Positions 5,130 through 11,628 of a DNA stretch of 11,628 bases are shown here, piece after piece; the stretch's first letter is position 1, and each line of letters begins with the position of its first letter. Source of the stretch: ChocPot-Mid sp964511865 (lineage in GTDB: Bacteria; Bacteroidota; Ignavibacteria; Kapaibacteriales; UBA2268). The position numbers and the translations under genes are program-made. The notes under the pieces were generated by a model. It searched no databases. It had not been told where the DNA came from and worked only from the letters and a program-made list of their open reading frames with translations. Where the stretch lies: positions 1 to 11,628 of the forward strand of contig CAZEHW010000104.1 in the NCBI GenBank assembly GCA_964511865.1, read 5' to 3'.

Positions 5130-6272
5130 ATGACAAACAAAAAATATTTAATCAGTGAATTAATAACAAGGGAGATGCAGTCTCCTTATTCAAGATTTAT
5201 TGGTATGCTCCCAAATCCCGACAGAGTGTTGAGACGGACTGGAAAAACAATAGAAGCATACAGGGAATTGAAAAATGACCCGCATGTATGGAGTTGTATT
5301 CAGTCCCGGAAAAGCGGTACACTTTCTCTCGAAACCAGGATTGTACAAAACAAGGCAGACAGCAAAGTTGTTAAAGAAGTTGAAGAAATCCTTAAAGCTC
5401 TAGATATACAGCAGATAGTTCGTGATATTCTCGAAGCTCCTCTGTTCGGATATCAGCCTTTGGAGATAATTTGGGAATTAACGGGACAGGAAAGAAGATA
5501 TATTGTTCCCCGAAAAGTAACCGCAAAGCCCCAGGAATGGTTCTTTTTTGACAGCAATGGCACACTTAGATACCGCAAATCCGGTGTCACGGAAGGAGAG
5601 ATTATACCCGATATGAAAATTATCTGTGCAAGATATGAATCTTCATATTTGAATCCTTACGGTGAATCGCTTTTGTCAAAATGCTATTGGCCCGTTACTT
5701 TCAAAAACGGTGGCTTGCGTTTTTGGGTAAACTTTACAGAGAAATACGGAATGCCTTTTCTCCTTGGTCAATACACGAGAGGTGCAAGCCGGGAAGAAAT
5801 CGAAACTCTCGCACAGGAACTTGCGAACATGACAGAAGATGCCGTAATCGTATCGCCAATGGACATCAAGCTTGAGCTTCATGAAGCACAGAAAACTTCA
5901 TCTGTCGAACTTTACAGGGAACTAATCAAATACTGCAATGCGGAAATATCAAAAGCGATATTATCGCAAACACTGACGACTGAACTTGACATGGGTTCTT
6001 ATGCGGCGGCAGAAACTCACTTCAAAGTTCGCAGGGAAGTTATTTTATCAGATATCCGTTTGGTAGAATCAGTGTTCGATGAGTTGATTTCTTACATAGT
6101 AAGATTGAATTTTCCAAACAGCATCCCGCCAAAGTTCAATGTTATAATAAGCGATGTGGAGAATTTGCAGAAAGTCGAACGGGATTTGAAGCTGGCACAA
6201 ACGGGACAGTTGCAGTTCACAAAGAAATACTGGATGGAGAATTACGGATTTAAAGAAGAGGAGATTTCTTAA
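5130..6272 (+). CDS. Mu gp29-like portal protein (DUF935)
   Basis: A 380-residue portal protein, the ring at the capsid vertex through which DNA passes. Family signature: NPDRVLRRTGKTIEAYRELKNDPHVWSC (29-56) followed by IQSRKSGTLSLETRIV; then IVRDILEAPLFGYQPLEIIWE, WPVTFKNGGLRFWVNFTEKYGMPF, and AEISKAILSQTLTTELDMGSYAAAETHFKVR. It ends at FTKKYWMENYGFKEEEIS. This is rather short for the family, whose members often continue past this point. The same frame remains partly open after the stop (see findings). An AAGGTG binding site lies six bases before the ATG. In most Mu-like phages the portal precedes protease and capsid; here it comes after them, and no terminase or MuF gene is next to it. The 3' end is duplicated at 8025. 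Confidence 0.92.
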   Translation: MTNKKYLISELITREMQSPYSRFIGMLPNPDRVLRRTGKTIEAYRELKNDPHVWSCIQSRKSGTLSLETRIVQNKADSKVVKEVEEILKALDIQQIVRDILEAPLFGYQPLEIIWELTGQERRYIVPRKVTAKPQEWFFFDSNGTLRYRKSGVTEGEIIPDMKIICARYESSYLNPYGESLLSKCYWPVTFKNGGLRFWVNFTEKYGMPFLLGQYTRGASREEIETLAQELANMTEDAVIVSPMDIKLELHEAQKTSSVELYRELIKYCNAEISKAILSQTLTTELDMGSYAAAETHFKVRREVILSDIRLVESVFDELISYIVRLNFPNSIPPKFNVIISDVENLQKVERDLKLAQTGQLQFTKKYWMENYGFKEEEIS

Positions 6273-6372
6273 TTGTTAATTGTAGAAGCAGACGGTAGGA
6301 CGTGAAGTATTTGATAAATTAAACGATAAATATAAAAATCCCCAGATACTCTTTGTAATTGGGGATTATTTC
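6103..6372. repeat. Direct repeat R1: portal 3' end plus downstream DNA
   Basis: 270 bp matching 8025-8293 at roughly 91 percent by eye (about 23 differences including one 1-base indel). It covers the last 57 portal codons, the stop, and 100 bp beyond, ending at the shared GGGGATTATTTC. R1 and R2 flank the KPETK-repeat gene as L1 and L2 flank the HEPN/MNT pair. Confidence 0.92.
6337..6367. terminator. Hairpin, probable bidirectional terminator (in R1)
   Basis: Perfect 8-bp arms AATCCCCA (6337-6344) and TGGGGATT (6360-6367), with a possible inner TAC/GTA pairing in the loop. It is flanked by A-rich DNA on the left and a short T-containing stretch on the right. It would end the portal transcript on the + strand and the KPETK-gene transcript on the - strand. 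Part of it may also be decayed coding sequence. Confidence 0.6.
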
Positions 6373-6377
6373 TACAG

Positions 6378-6399
6378 CAACCGGCTGAGCTACATTGCC
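6378..6399 (-). other. tRNA-like 5' fragment next to repeat R1 end
   Basis: The minus strand reads GGCAATG TA GCTC AGCCGGTTG. This has the layout of a tRNA 5' end: a 7-base acceptor strand, TA at positions 8-9, a GCTC D-stem strand and an AGCCGGTT D-loop, with GTAGA a little further on. No matching GAGC D-stem strand, anticodon arm, T-arm or CATTGCC 3' acceptor strand follows, so it is not a functional tRNA. It could be a remnant of an integration event or a chance match. Confidence 0.35.
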
Positions 6400-6490
6400 A
6401 AAAAAAATTACTCTCACATGTAACAGTTGACAAAATGGATTATCTGTCCATTAATATCTAATTGTGATTCTTCTAAATATTGTTGATACT

Positions 6491-7909
6491 TTATTCATCA
6501 TTGTTTTTTAAAATATAACCTTCTTGAAATTCAGCTTTTAAGTCTTCATTTTCATCCCGGAAAAAAATGAAGTTGTCTGTATTGTTAAAATCAACAATTT
6601 GATTTTTATGAAATGGATCTGTAAGTTTACATTTACCTTTTACATGAATTTTCAATAGCCAGTATTTTCTATCTATATTATATTTACCTTGCTGTATTAT
6701 TTTAAATGATATTATTTCACCTTCGATACCACCCATATATCCTACCCATGAAACAGGAATTTCTTTTATAAATAGTTTTTTTAATGCAGTTTCAATTTCT
6801 GAAATATTCAAATTATTATCGGGTTGAAAATTACTGCTATCATTATTACCTTCATTCAATTTACCCTTAATAGTCTTAGGTTTACTATCTGCTTTTATCT
6901 CTGCTTTTATCTCTGCTTTAGTCTCAGTCTTAGTTTCAGGTTTTTCCACAGATTTAGTTTCAGCTTTAATTTCAGGTTTTCCCGGAGCTTTTATCTCTGA
7001 TTTTATCTCAGTCTTAGTTTCAGGTTTTACTGCAGATATAGTCTCCGCTTTTTTCTCTGGCTTAGTTTCAGGTTTAGCAGTAGCTTTAATCTCTGGCTTA
7101 GTTTCAGGTTTAGCAGTAGCTTTTATCTCTGCTTTAGTCTCAGTCTTAGTTTCAGGTTTTTCCACAGATTTAGTTTCAGGTTTTGTTTCAGTTTTTACTG
7201 CAGATTTTGTCTCCGCTTTTTTCTCTAGCTTAGTTTCAGGTTTTGTCTCAGCTTTAGTTTCAGTCTTAGTATCAGGTTTTGTCTCAGCTTTAGGTTTTGT
7301 AATTATTGAGGGAGTAATAATTTTAATATCTTTAGCTTTATCAATAACTGTGGCCTGATTTGTTTTATTGTTTTTTTGGGATAATTGTTCTTTCAATGAT
7401 TTTATCTCACCCTCTAAAGTTGTGATCTTAGATAAATATTCTTCATTTGAAATTTTTATTAATTTGTTCTCTTTTTTTAATTCCAATAATTCTTCTTTTT
7501 GACTTTGATTAGATGTTTCTCTCTTTTCACCTAATGAATTTATTACTTCATCTATTACAGATTTGCTCCCATCACTTTGTCTGATGATTTTATCATAAAT
7601 TGATTTAGCTTGGAGTAAAAATTCCTTAGCGGATTCATTGTTCCCAATATCCCTTTGAAGGTATCCATGGTATTCATATCCAACAGCTATCCAATAACTT
7701 TGATGATATTTTTTTGCTAAATTAATCCCTTTTGTTAAATAATAATTTGCTTTATCATAATTTTGTGCTTCTCGATATGTATTACCAAGTTTTAAAAATC
7801 GTTGTGATAGCTCTTTGCTGTATCTTGTTTTATCAAAATCAGCATCCTGAGCTATAGCGATAAGTTGTATTATAAACAAAAATAAGGTTGTAATGTAAAT
7901 TTTTTTCAT
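6491..7909 (-). CDS. Secreted TPR/coiled-coil protein with KPETK-rich repeats
   Basis: A 472-residue protein starting with a signal peptide (MKKIYITTLFLFIIQLIAIA, cleavage likely near 20). Residues about 31-105 look like two to three TPR-type helical pairs (RFLKLGNTYREAQNYDKANYY, then YHGYLQRDIGNNESAKEFLLQ). Residues 135-180 are a probable coiled coil (LEGEIKSLKEQL). Residues 205-343 are a low-complexity Lys/Pro/Glu/Thr region of KPETK, KAETK and KAEIK units; an 18-residue block occurs at 247-264 and 319-336, and a 12-residue unit is in tandem near 266-289. The C-terminal 105 residues (about 365-472) look like a compact mixed domain with SWVGYMGGIEGEI and YWLLKIHVKGK. It probably acts in the periplasm or envelope, with the charged repeat as a spacer. 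The family is not recognised and no phage link is seen beyond position. Confidence 0.85.
   Translation of the reverse strand: MKKIYITTLFLFIIQLIAIAQDADFDKTRYSKELSQRFLKLGNTYREAQNYDKANYYLTKGINLAKKYHQSYWIAVGYEYHGYLQRDIGNNESAKEFLLQAKSIYDKIIRQSDGSKSVIDEVINSLGEKRETSNQSQKEELLELKKENKLIKISNEEYLSKITTLEGEIKSLKEQLSQKNNKTNQATVIDKAKDIKIITPSIITKPKAETKPDTKTETKAETKPETKLEKKAETKSAVKTETKPETKSVEKPETKTETKAEIKATAKPETKPEIKATAKPETKPEKKAETISAVKPETKTEIKSEIKAPGKPEIKAETKSVEKPETKTETKAEIKAEIKADSKPKTIKGKLNEGNNDSSNFQPDNNLNISEIETALKKLFIKEIPVSWVGYMGGIEGEIISFKIIQQGKYNIDRKYWLLKIHVKGKCKLTDPFHKNQIVDFNNTDNFIFFRDENEDLKAEFQEGYILKNNDE
6894..7265 (-). repeat. Coding minisatellite of the KPETK region
   Basis: Pyrimidine-rich on the + strand, built from GTCTCAGTCTTAGTTTCAGG-like units. 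A block containing TTTCCACAGATTTAG at 6943 recurs 216 bp away at 7159. A 36-bp unit is tandem at 7055-7126. All unit lengths are multiples of 3, so copy-number change would keep the reading frame and alter the length of the spacer region. Confidence 0.85.
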
Positions 7910-8024
7910 AAGTCTGTTTTATTATTATTATTAAAAATGATTATATTACAATTTTCTTTTAATAAATATAAAAGCTCAAAAAATAAATTACAAATAAATT
8001 TTTAAATATGAAATATATTTTTTC
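7910..8024. other. AT-rich upstream region of KPETK-repeat gene
   Basis: About 115 bp of very AT-rich DNA between the start of the minus-strand KPETK gene and repeat R2. It must hold that gene's promoter if the gene is transcribed on its own, but I cannot point to a convincing -7/-33 pair. No gene seen. Confidence 0.4.
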
Positions 8025-8293
8025 GATTGAATTTCCCAAACAGTATTCCGCCAAAGTTCAATGTGATAATCAGCGATGCCTAGAATTTGAAGAAAGTCGA
8101 ACGGGATTTGAAGCTTGCACAAACGGGTATGCTGAAGTTCACAAAGAAATACTGGATGGAGAATTACGGATTTAAAGAAGAAGAGATTTCTTAATGGTCA
8201 ATTGTAGAAGCAGAGGGAAGACGTGAAGTATTTGATAATTTAAACGATAAATATAAAAATCCCCAGCTACTCATTGTAATTGGGGATTATTTC
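8025..8293 (+). pseudogene. Direct repeat R2: decayed second copy of portal gene 3' end
   Basis: Second copy of R1. The portal frame is recognisable (FPNSIPPKFNVIISD, then NLKKVERDLKLAQTG and FTKKYWMENYGFKEEEIS, stop at 8192-8194), but a TAG replaces a Glu codon after ISDA and there is no 5' portion. Of 14 changed codons relative to R1, nine are synonymous. It was therefore probably once part of a working, separately evolving portal gene rather than a fresh duplication. The left border at 8024/8025 is abrupt against AT-rich DNA; the right border is 21 bp before the end of the M13 peptidase gene. Confidence 0.85.
8258..8288. terminator. Hairpin, probable terminator (in R2)
   Basis: Same perfect arms AATCCCCA (8258-8265) and TGGGGATT (8281-8288) as in R1. 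The loop differs at two bases, while the inner TAC/GTA pairing is kept. It lies 26 bp beyond the stop of the minus-strand M13 peptidase gene and is well placed to terminate it. Confidence 0.6.
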
Positions 8294-8314
8294 AGTTACG
8301 ATTATCTCAACTAA

Positions 8315-10360
8315 TTACCAAATCAATGCTCTGTCTTTTGGGGGAATATACATTTTGTCCCCTTCTTTTATTCCAAATGCTTCATAGAATTGAGGTACAT
8401 TTTGCACTATTCCCATTACTCTGTATTTACCGGGTGAATGCACGTCTTCTTTTATTCGTTTCATCAATTCCTGGTCTCTGATATTTTGTCTCCAAACTTG
8501 TGCATAAGATAAAAAGAATCTTTGTTGCGGAGTGAAACCGTCAATATTTTCCGGCTTTTGATTTTTAGTAGCCATCTGCCATGCGTTGTAAGAAACAGTA
8601 ATTCCCCCGAGATCTGCAATATTTTCTCCCAAAGTTAATTCACCATTGATTCTCATTGAATCAATCGCAACGAATTTATTATACTGGTCAACTAATATTT
8701 TTACGTGATTGTTGAAATTCTCAGCATCTTGCGCTGTCCACCAATCTTTCAGATTTCCTTCTTTGTCATACATTCTCCCCTGGTCATCAAATCCATGTGT
8801 CATTTCATGACCGATGATTGTTCCGATTGCGGCGTAATTAACCGCATCATCAGCATCAATATTAAAGAAAGGCGGCTGTAAAATTGCGGCAGGAAATACT
8901 ATTTCATTCATGTTCGGACTATAGTAAGCATTGACCGTCTGCGGTGTCATGTGCCATTCTTTTCTGTCAACCGGTTTGCCTATTTTATCCAAATCTCTTC
9001 TGATAAGAAATTTTGATGCATTCAATACATTTTCAACATAAGAATCTTTTGAAATATCTACCGATGAATAGTCAATCCATTTGTCCGGATAACCGATTTT
9101 GACATTCATCACATTTAGCTTGTTCAATGCTTCAGTTTTGGTCTCCGGACTCATCCATGCTAAATTCTTAATTCTATCTGCTAATGACAATTTAAGATTA
9201 TCAACCAATTTTAGCATTTTAGTTTTTGCCTGAGGCGGAAAGTATTTTTTTACGTATAACTGACCGACTGCTTCACCTAAAGAAGAACTTGTCTCTTCGA
9301 GTACTCTTTTCCATCTTTCTTTTAATTGCTCTTTACCGGACATAATATTTCCGTAAAAATTAAAGTTCTCATCAACAAATGCAGAACTTAAATACGGTGC
9401 TGTTGCATGAATCAAATTCCATTTCAAATATATCTTCCAATCGTCAATTGGAGTTGATTTTAATAATTTATTATATGCCTGAAGAAATTCGGGTTGTCCC
9501 AAATTAATCTCGTTAATATTTAGTTTTACTTCTTTTAGATATGTATTCCAATCAAAATCAGGCATCAATTTTTGGCAATCAACAACAGACATTTTATTGT
9601 AATTTTTTATTGGGTCTCTTAAATCAACACGTGTTCTTGATGCTTTAGCAAACGAAGTTTCCAAATTCATAATTTTAGCCGCAGAACTTGATGCTTCTGT
9701 TTCATTTTCTCCCATCAACACAAACATATTTGTAAGGTGTATAATGTATTCAGTTCTAAGTTCTTTTGAACGAGCATTATCTTCGAGGTAGTAATCCCTG
9801 TCTTCCAAGCCAAGCCCGCCCTGATAAAGATTTGCTATAATCTGAGAACTATTTTTATCATCCTGAGCGGCGTACATGATAAAGCCGGGGAAAATACCAT
9901 ATTGATTTAAATGTGCTATTTCTTTTTGCAAACCATTAATATCCTGAATTTTATCAATCAATTGAAATTCACTGTTCAAAGGATTGAGCATATCTTTTTC
10001 TATTTGAACAGTATCCATACCTGATGTATAGAAATCACCGATTAACTGTTCGACGGAACCTTTTTTTGCTTCCTTAACCGAGGATGCAGAAACAAGTAAA
10101 TCTTTCAACTGTTTATAGTTTGTTTCCTGTATTTCATCAAATACGCCGTACCTTGAAAGTTCAGAAGGTATTGGATTGTTTTTCATCCAGTTACCATTGG
10201 CAAACTGATAAAAATCATCACCGGGTTTGACGGTGGTATCCATATTTTTTCTATCGAGAGCCGGGTATTTGGTAGTATCTGTGGTTGCTTGTTTCTCACA
10301 ACTGCTTAATAGAAGGAGAAGTGACAACAAAATACCGGAAATTATTAGAGATAGTTTCAT
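8315..10360 (-). CDS. M13 family zinc metallopeptidase (neprilysin/PepO-like), lipoprotein
   Basis: A complete 681-residue M13 endopeptidase. The N-terminus is a lipoprotein signal with the lipobox LSSC, Cys21 being the lipid site, so the enzyme is probably membrane-anchored in the periplasm or outer membrane. The N-terminal M13 domain starts with PGDDFYQFANGNW (46-58). The catalytic domain has NAYYSPNMNEIVFPAAIL (477-494), the zinc site HEMTH (518-522; His518, Glu519, His522), and the third-ligand motif GENIADLGG (578-586; Glu579). It ends in a Trp, as the family does, although the Cys of the usual C-terminal CxxW is absent. All catalytic residues are present. Members cleave oligopeptides and generally not folded proteins. 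It is a single gene with convergent or unrelated neighbours and has no visible link to the phage region. Confidence 0.96.
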   Translation of the reverse strand: MKLSLIISGILLSLLLLLSSCEKQATTDTTKYPALDRKNMDTTVKPGDDFYQFANGNWMKNNPIPSELSRYGVFDEIQETNYKQLKDLLVSASSVKEAKKGSVEQLIGDFYTSGMDTVQIEKDMLNPLNSEFQLIDKIQDINGLQKEIAHLNQYGIFPGFIMYAAQDDKNSSQIIANLYQGGLGLEDRDYYLEDNARSKELRTEYIIHLTNMFVLMGENETEASSSAAKIMNLETSFAKASRTRVDLRDPIKNYNKMSVVDCQKLMPDFDWNTYLKEVKLNINEINLGQPEFLQAYNKLLKSTPIDDWKIYLKWNLIHATAPYLSSAFVDENFNFYGNIMSGKEQLKERWKRVLEETSSSLGEAVGQLYVKKYFPPQAKTKMLKLVDNLKLSLADRIKNLAWMSPETKTEALNKLNVMNVKIGYPDKWIDYSSVDISKDSYVENVLNASKFLIRRDLDKIGKPVDRKEWHMTPQTVNAYYSPNMNEIVFPAAILQPPFFNIDADDAVNYAAIGTIIGHEMTHGFDDQGRMYDKEGNLKDWWTAQDAENFNNHVKILVDQYNKFVAIDSMRINGELTLGENIADLGGITVSYNAWQMATKNQKPENIDGFTPQQRFFLSYAQVWRQNIRDQELMKRIKEDVHSPGKYRVMGIVQNVPQFYEAFGIKEGDKMYIPPKDRALIW

Positions 10361-10484
10361 AATAATATAACCTTAATAAATTCAAAAATTTTTAAATAAC
10401 AAGTTAGTTACGTAGTAAATTGCAAATTGTTTCAAATAGTTGTTATTATTAATTGTCAATTATTACTGAAAACCATAAATGGAA

Positions 10485-10509
10485 GTCATCCTGAGCTTGT
10501 CGAAGGATG
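10485..10509 (-). repeat. Dispersed hairpin repeat, copy 4 (inverted)
   Basis: GTCATCCTGAGCTTG followed by TCGAAGGATG: the reverse complement of copies 2 and 3 in the protease gene. It is flanked by AATTGTCAATTG units on both sides. This is its more usual setting, between genes. Confidence 0.9.
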
Positions 10510-10512
10510 TCT

Positions 10513-10533
10513 GTTAATTGTCAATTGTCAATT
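10513..10533. repeat. TTAATTGTCAATTG minirepeats
   Basis: Tandem GTTAATTGTCAATTG and TCAATTG units, self-complementary (CAATTG). A related copy is at 10449-10460. TTAATTGTTAATTG at the portal stop (6271-6284) has the same pattern. Confidence 0.65.
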
Positions 10534-10621
10534 GATTAATATCCGGTTTCTATAACAAAAAATAAATATAAAATTTACTAAATTAACATATATTAACAAA
10601 CCTAAAACCAAGCGTAAAATT

Positions 10622-10638
10622 GTAGTATTTATTACTAC
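10622..10638. promoter_or_regulatory. GTAGTA palindrome, possible operator
   Basis: Perfect 6-bp inverted repeat GTAGTA-TTTAT-TACTAC with a third GTAGTA at 10645-10650. It sits about 340 bp upstream of the surface protein start. It could be a regulator binding site; no regulator is known and no promoter was placed. Confidence 0.3.
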
Positions 10639-10964
10639 ATCATTGTAGTATAATCAACTAATTTTAAATATTTTTACTTTTTTTTGAGACGATTTAGTAG
10701 TTAATGTGTCATTAGAGATGTTAGTTGGTGCGATTTTACGAAAACAGATAGATTTTTGTCGTTTGTCTTGTTAATTAATGCGTTCACCGCAAAATATTAT
10801 AATAAACAATTTGATTTTTTAGAAATAATGTTTTAATTTTACAGGTTACTAAAAATCAAACTCAATATTTTAGTATATGATTATATGAAGTTTAAATACG
10901 ATTACATGAAAAAAAGATTAAGTTTAAGTTCTTATTAAATTAATATATTTTTACTCACAATTTT

Positions 10965-10970
10965 TGGAGG
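10965..10970 (+). promoter_or_regulatory. Ribosome binding site of surface protein gene
   Basis: TGGAGG five bases before the ATG at 10976, within TTTTTGGAGGTTCAAATG. It fixes the start of a gene whose end is outside the window. Confidence 0.75.
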
Positions 10971-10975
10971 TTCAA

Positions 10976-11628
10976 ATGAACAACAAAATACTCAGACGAC
11001 TATTGCTTGTGACAATAGCCGTATTTTCACTCACTATTTATGGAGCAACAGCACAAGCTCCGGTTTGTTCCGGAGGTGGTACTAACTTGATGGACTACGA
11101 TTTCAAACAGGATGTAGCAACTTATCAGACAGAATCAGGTGCTTTTAATCAAGAATTTTATAATTGGTATGGTTATAGTAATGCTTACATAAATTTACCT
11201 TCCGGCTTTAATTTTTGTTTTGACGGATATTCTTTCAATCGGGTTTCAATGAATGGTAATGCTCAAATATTGTTCTTGCCATCTAAATCCGGTAATGCTA
11301 TTAGCTATGCATATCCATATTATATGATGTATCCAAATTGGGGTTCATTTTCTCCTTATGGCGGATTGTCTTATTATATGAAGGGCTACTTAGCAGCATG
11401 GCATGGTTATATGTATAACTATTATTACACATCAAACGGTAGAACAGGATGGAAAGTAACCGGTTCTGCTCCCAACAGAGTTGTAACATTTGAATGGTAT
11501 AATAATGTATTCACATTTAACGCCTCAAATCCTATTAGCGTCCAAATAAAATTATATGAGGATGGTACTATTGTATATCATTACGGAAGAGTAAGATGTG
11601 GTTACGATTATTATATAAACATGTACGG
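10976..11628 (+). CDS. Large secreted surface protein, N-terminal part (right-truncated)
   Basis: An open frame of 217 codons runs off the right edge from an ATG with a strong binding site. The first 27 residues form a signal peptide (MNNKILRRLLLVTIAVFSLT, cleavage likely after ATA). The mature part is rich in Tyr, Gly and Asn, with INLPSGFNFCFDGYSFNRVSMNGNAQILFLPS (about 73-104) and GSAPNRVVTFEWYNNVFTF followed by ISVQIKLYEDGTIVYHYG. This order (FxFxFxGxxYxxVSxNG, then a PNRxxxxEW and a QxxLYExxxxIxxxYG) is typical of long secreted or cell-surface proteins in Ignavibacteria, Kapabacteria and Bacteroidota, often exported by the type IX system. The sorting domain would be outside the window. 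Exact function is unknown. Confidence 0.85.
   Translation, partial: MNNKILRRLLLVTIAVFSLTIYGATAQAPVCSGGGTNLMDYDFKQDVATYQTESGAFNQEFYNWYGYSNAYINLPSGFNFCFDGYSFNRVSMNGNAQILFLPSKSGNAISYAYPYYMMYPNWGSFSPYGGLSYYMKGYLAAWHGYMYNYYYTSNGRTGWKVTGSAPNRVVTFEWYNNVFTFNASNPISVQIKLYEDGTIVYHYGRVRCGYDYYINMY

Larger units (their letters stand above)
10361..10975. other. 615-bp AT-rich divergent intergenic region
   Basis: It lies between the minus-strand M13 peptidase and the plus-strand surface protein and must contain both promoters. It holds AATTGTCAATTG minirepeats (10449-10460 and 10513-10533), one inverted hairpin repeat (10485-10509) and a GTAGTA palindrome (10622-10638). The remainder is very AT-rich. No convincing gene was found; an 18-codon frame at 10885-10938 lacks a binding site. 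Confidence 0.7.

Noticed and set aside
6337..6399. Complete tRNA gene on the minus strand.
   Set aside because: Only the acceptor 5' strand and part of the D-arm fit; no anticodon arm, T-arm or complementary acceptor strand follows.
6894..7265. Possible CRISPR-like array because of regular repeats.
   Set aside because: The units are contiguous coding repeats (KPETK) without unique spacers, and no cas gene is present.
8008..8175. A 55-codon + strand frame starting MKYIFSIEFPKQ over repeat R2.
   Set aside because: It reads the portal remnant in the wrong frame, has no binding site and no recognisable protein features; the true frame is shown by alignment with R1.
10885..10938. 18-codon leader-like peptide upstream of the surface protein.
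   Set aside because: No binding site, Lys/Tyr/Ser content expected of AT-rich DNA, and nothing to support translation.

Overview
The window reads as AT-rich chromosome of a bacterium in the Bacteroidota/Ignavibacteriota/Kapabacteria (FCB) group. This rests on a secreted YG-rich surface protein of a type frequent in that group, an M13 peptidase with a lipoprotein signal, and dispersed short repeats that translate as SFDKLRMT. It is an inference from gene content, not a taxonomic match.

The centre (about 1612-6272) is a compact block of Mu-like phage head genes, all on the + strand: a prohead protease/scaffold gene (gpI type) split by a frameshift, a major capsid protein, a DUF2190-type decoration protein, a gp36/DUF1320-type connector, an unplaced beta-rich virion protein, and a DUF935 (gp29-type) portal. 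No terminase, MuF-type minor head protein, tail gene, transposase, integrase or lysis gene is visible. The portal lies after the capsid rather than before it. With the broken protease this favours a defective prophage or a capsid-module remnant; a domesticated particle remains possible but unproven.

The block has symmetric flanks. On the left, a HEPN/MNT (toxin-antitoxin type) pair on the - strand lies between two direct repeats (L1 598-677, L2 1470-1547) whose 57-bp core differs at one base. On the right, a secreted TPR/coiled-coil/KPETK-repeat protein on the - strand lies between two ~270-bp direct repeats (R1 6103-6372, R2 8025-8293) consisting of the portal gene's 3' end plus downstream DNA. 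R2 is a dead second copy with an in-frame stop, yet most of its changed codons are synonymous. The layout L1-cargo-L2-phage block-R1-cargo-R2 is the most notable feature.

The 3' half of the protease gene is packed with dispersed repeat families normally found between genes: hairpin repeats, polypurine tracts and short AATTACTAAT-type repeats. The frameshift falls inside this cluster. To the right lie a complete M13 metallopeptidase lipoprotein (- strand), a 615-bp AT-rich divergent intergenic region, and the start of a large secreted surface protein running off the right edge. The left edge holds the N-terminal part of an unrecognised exported protein.
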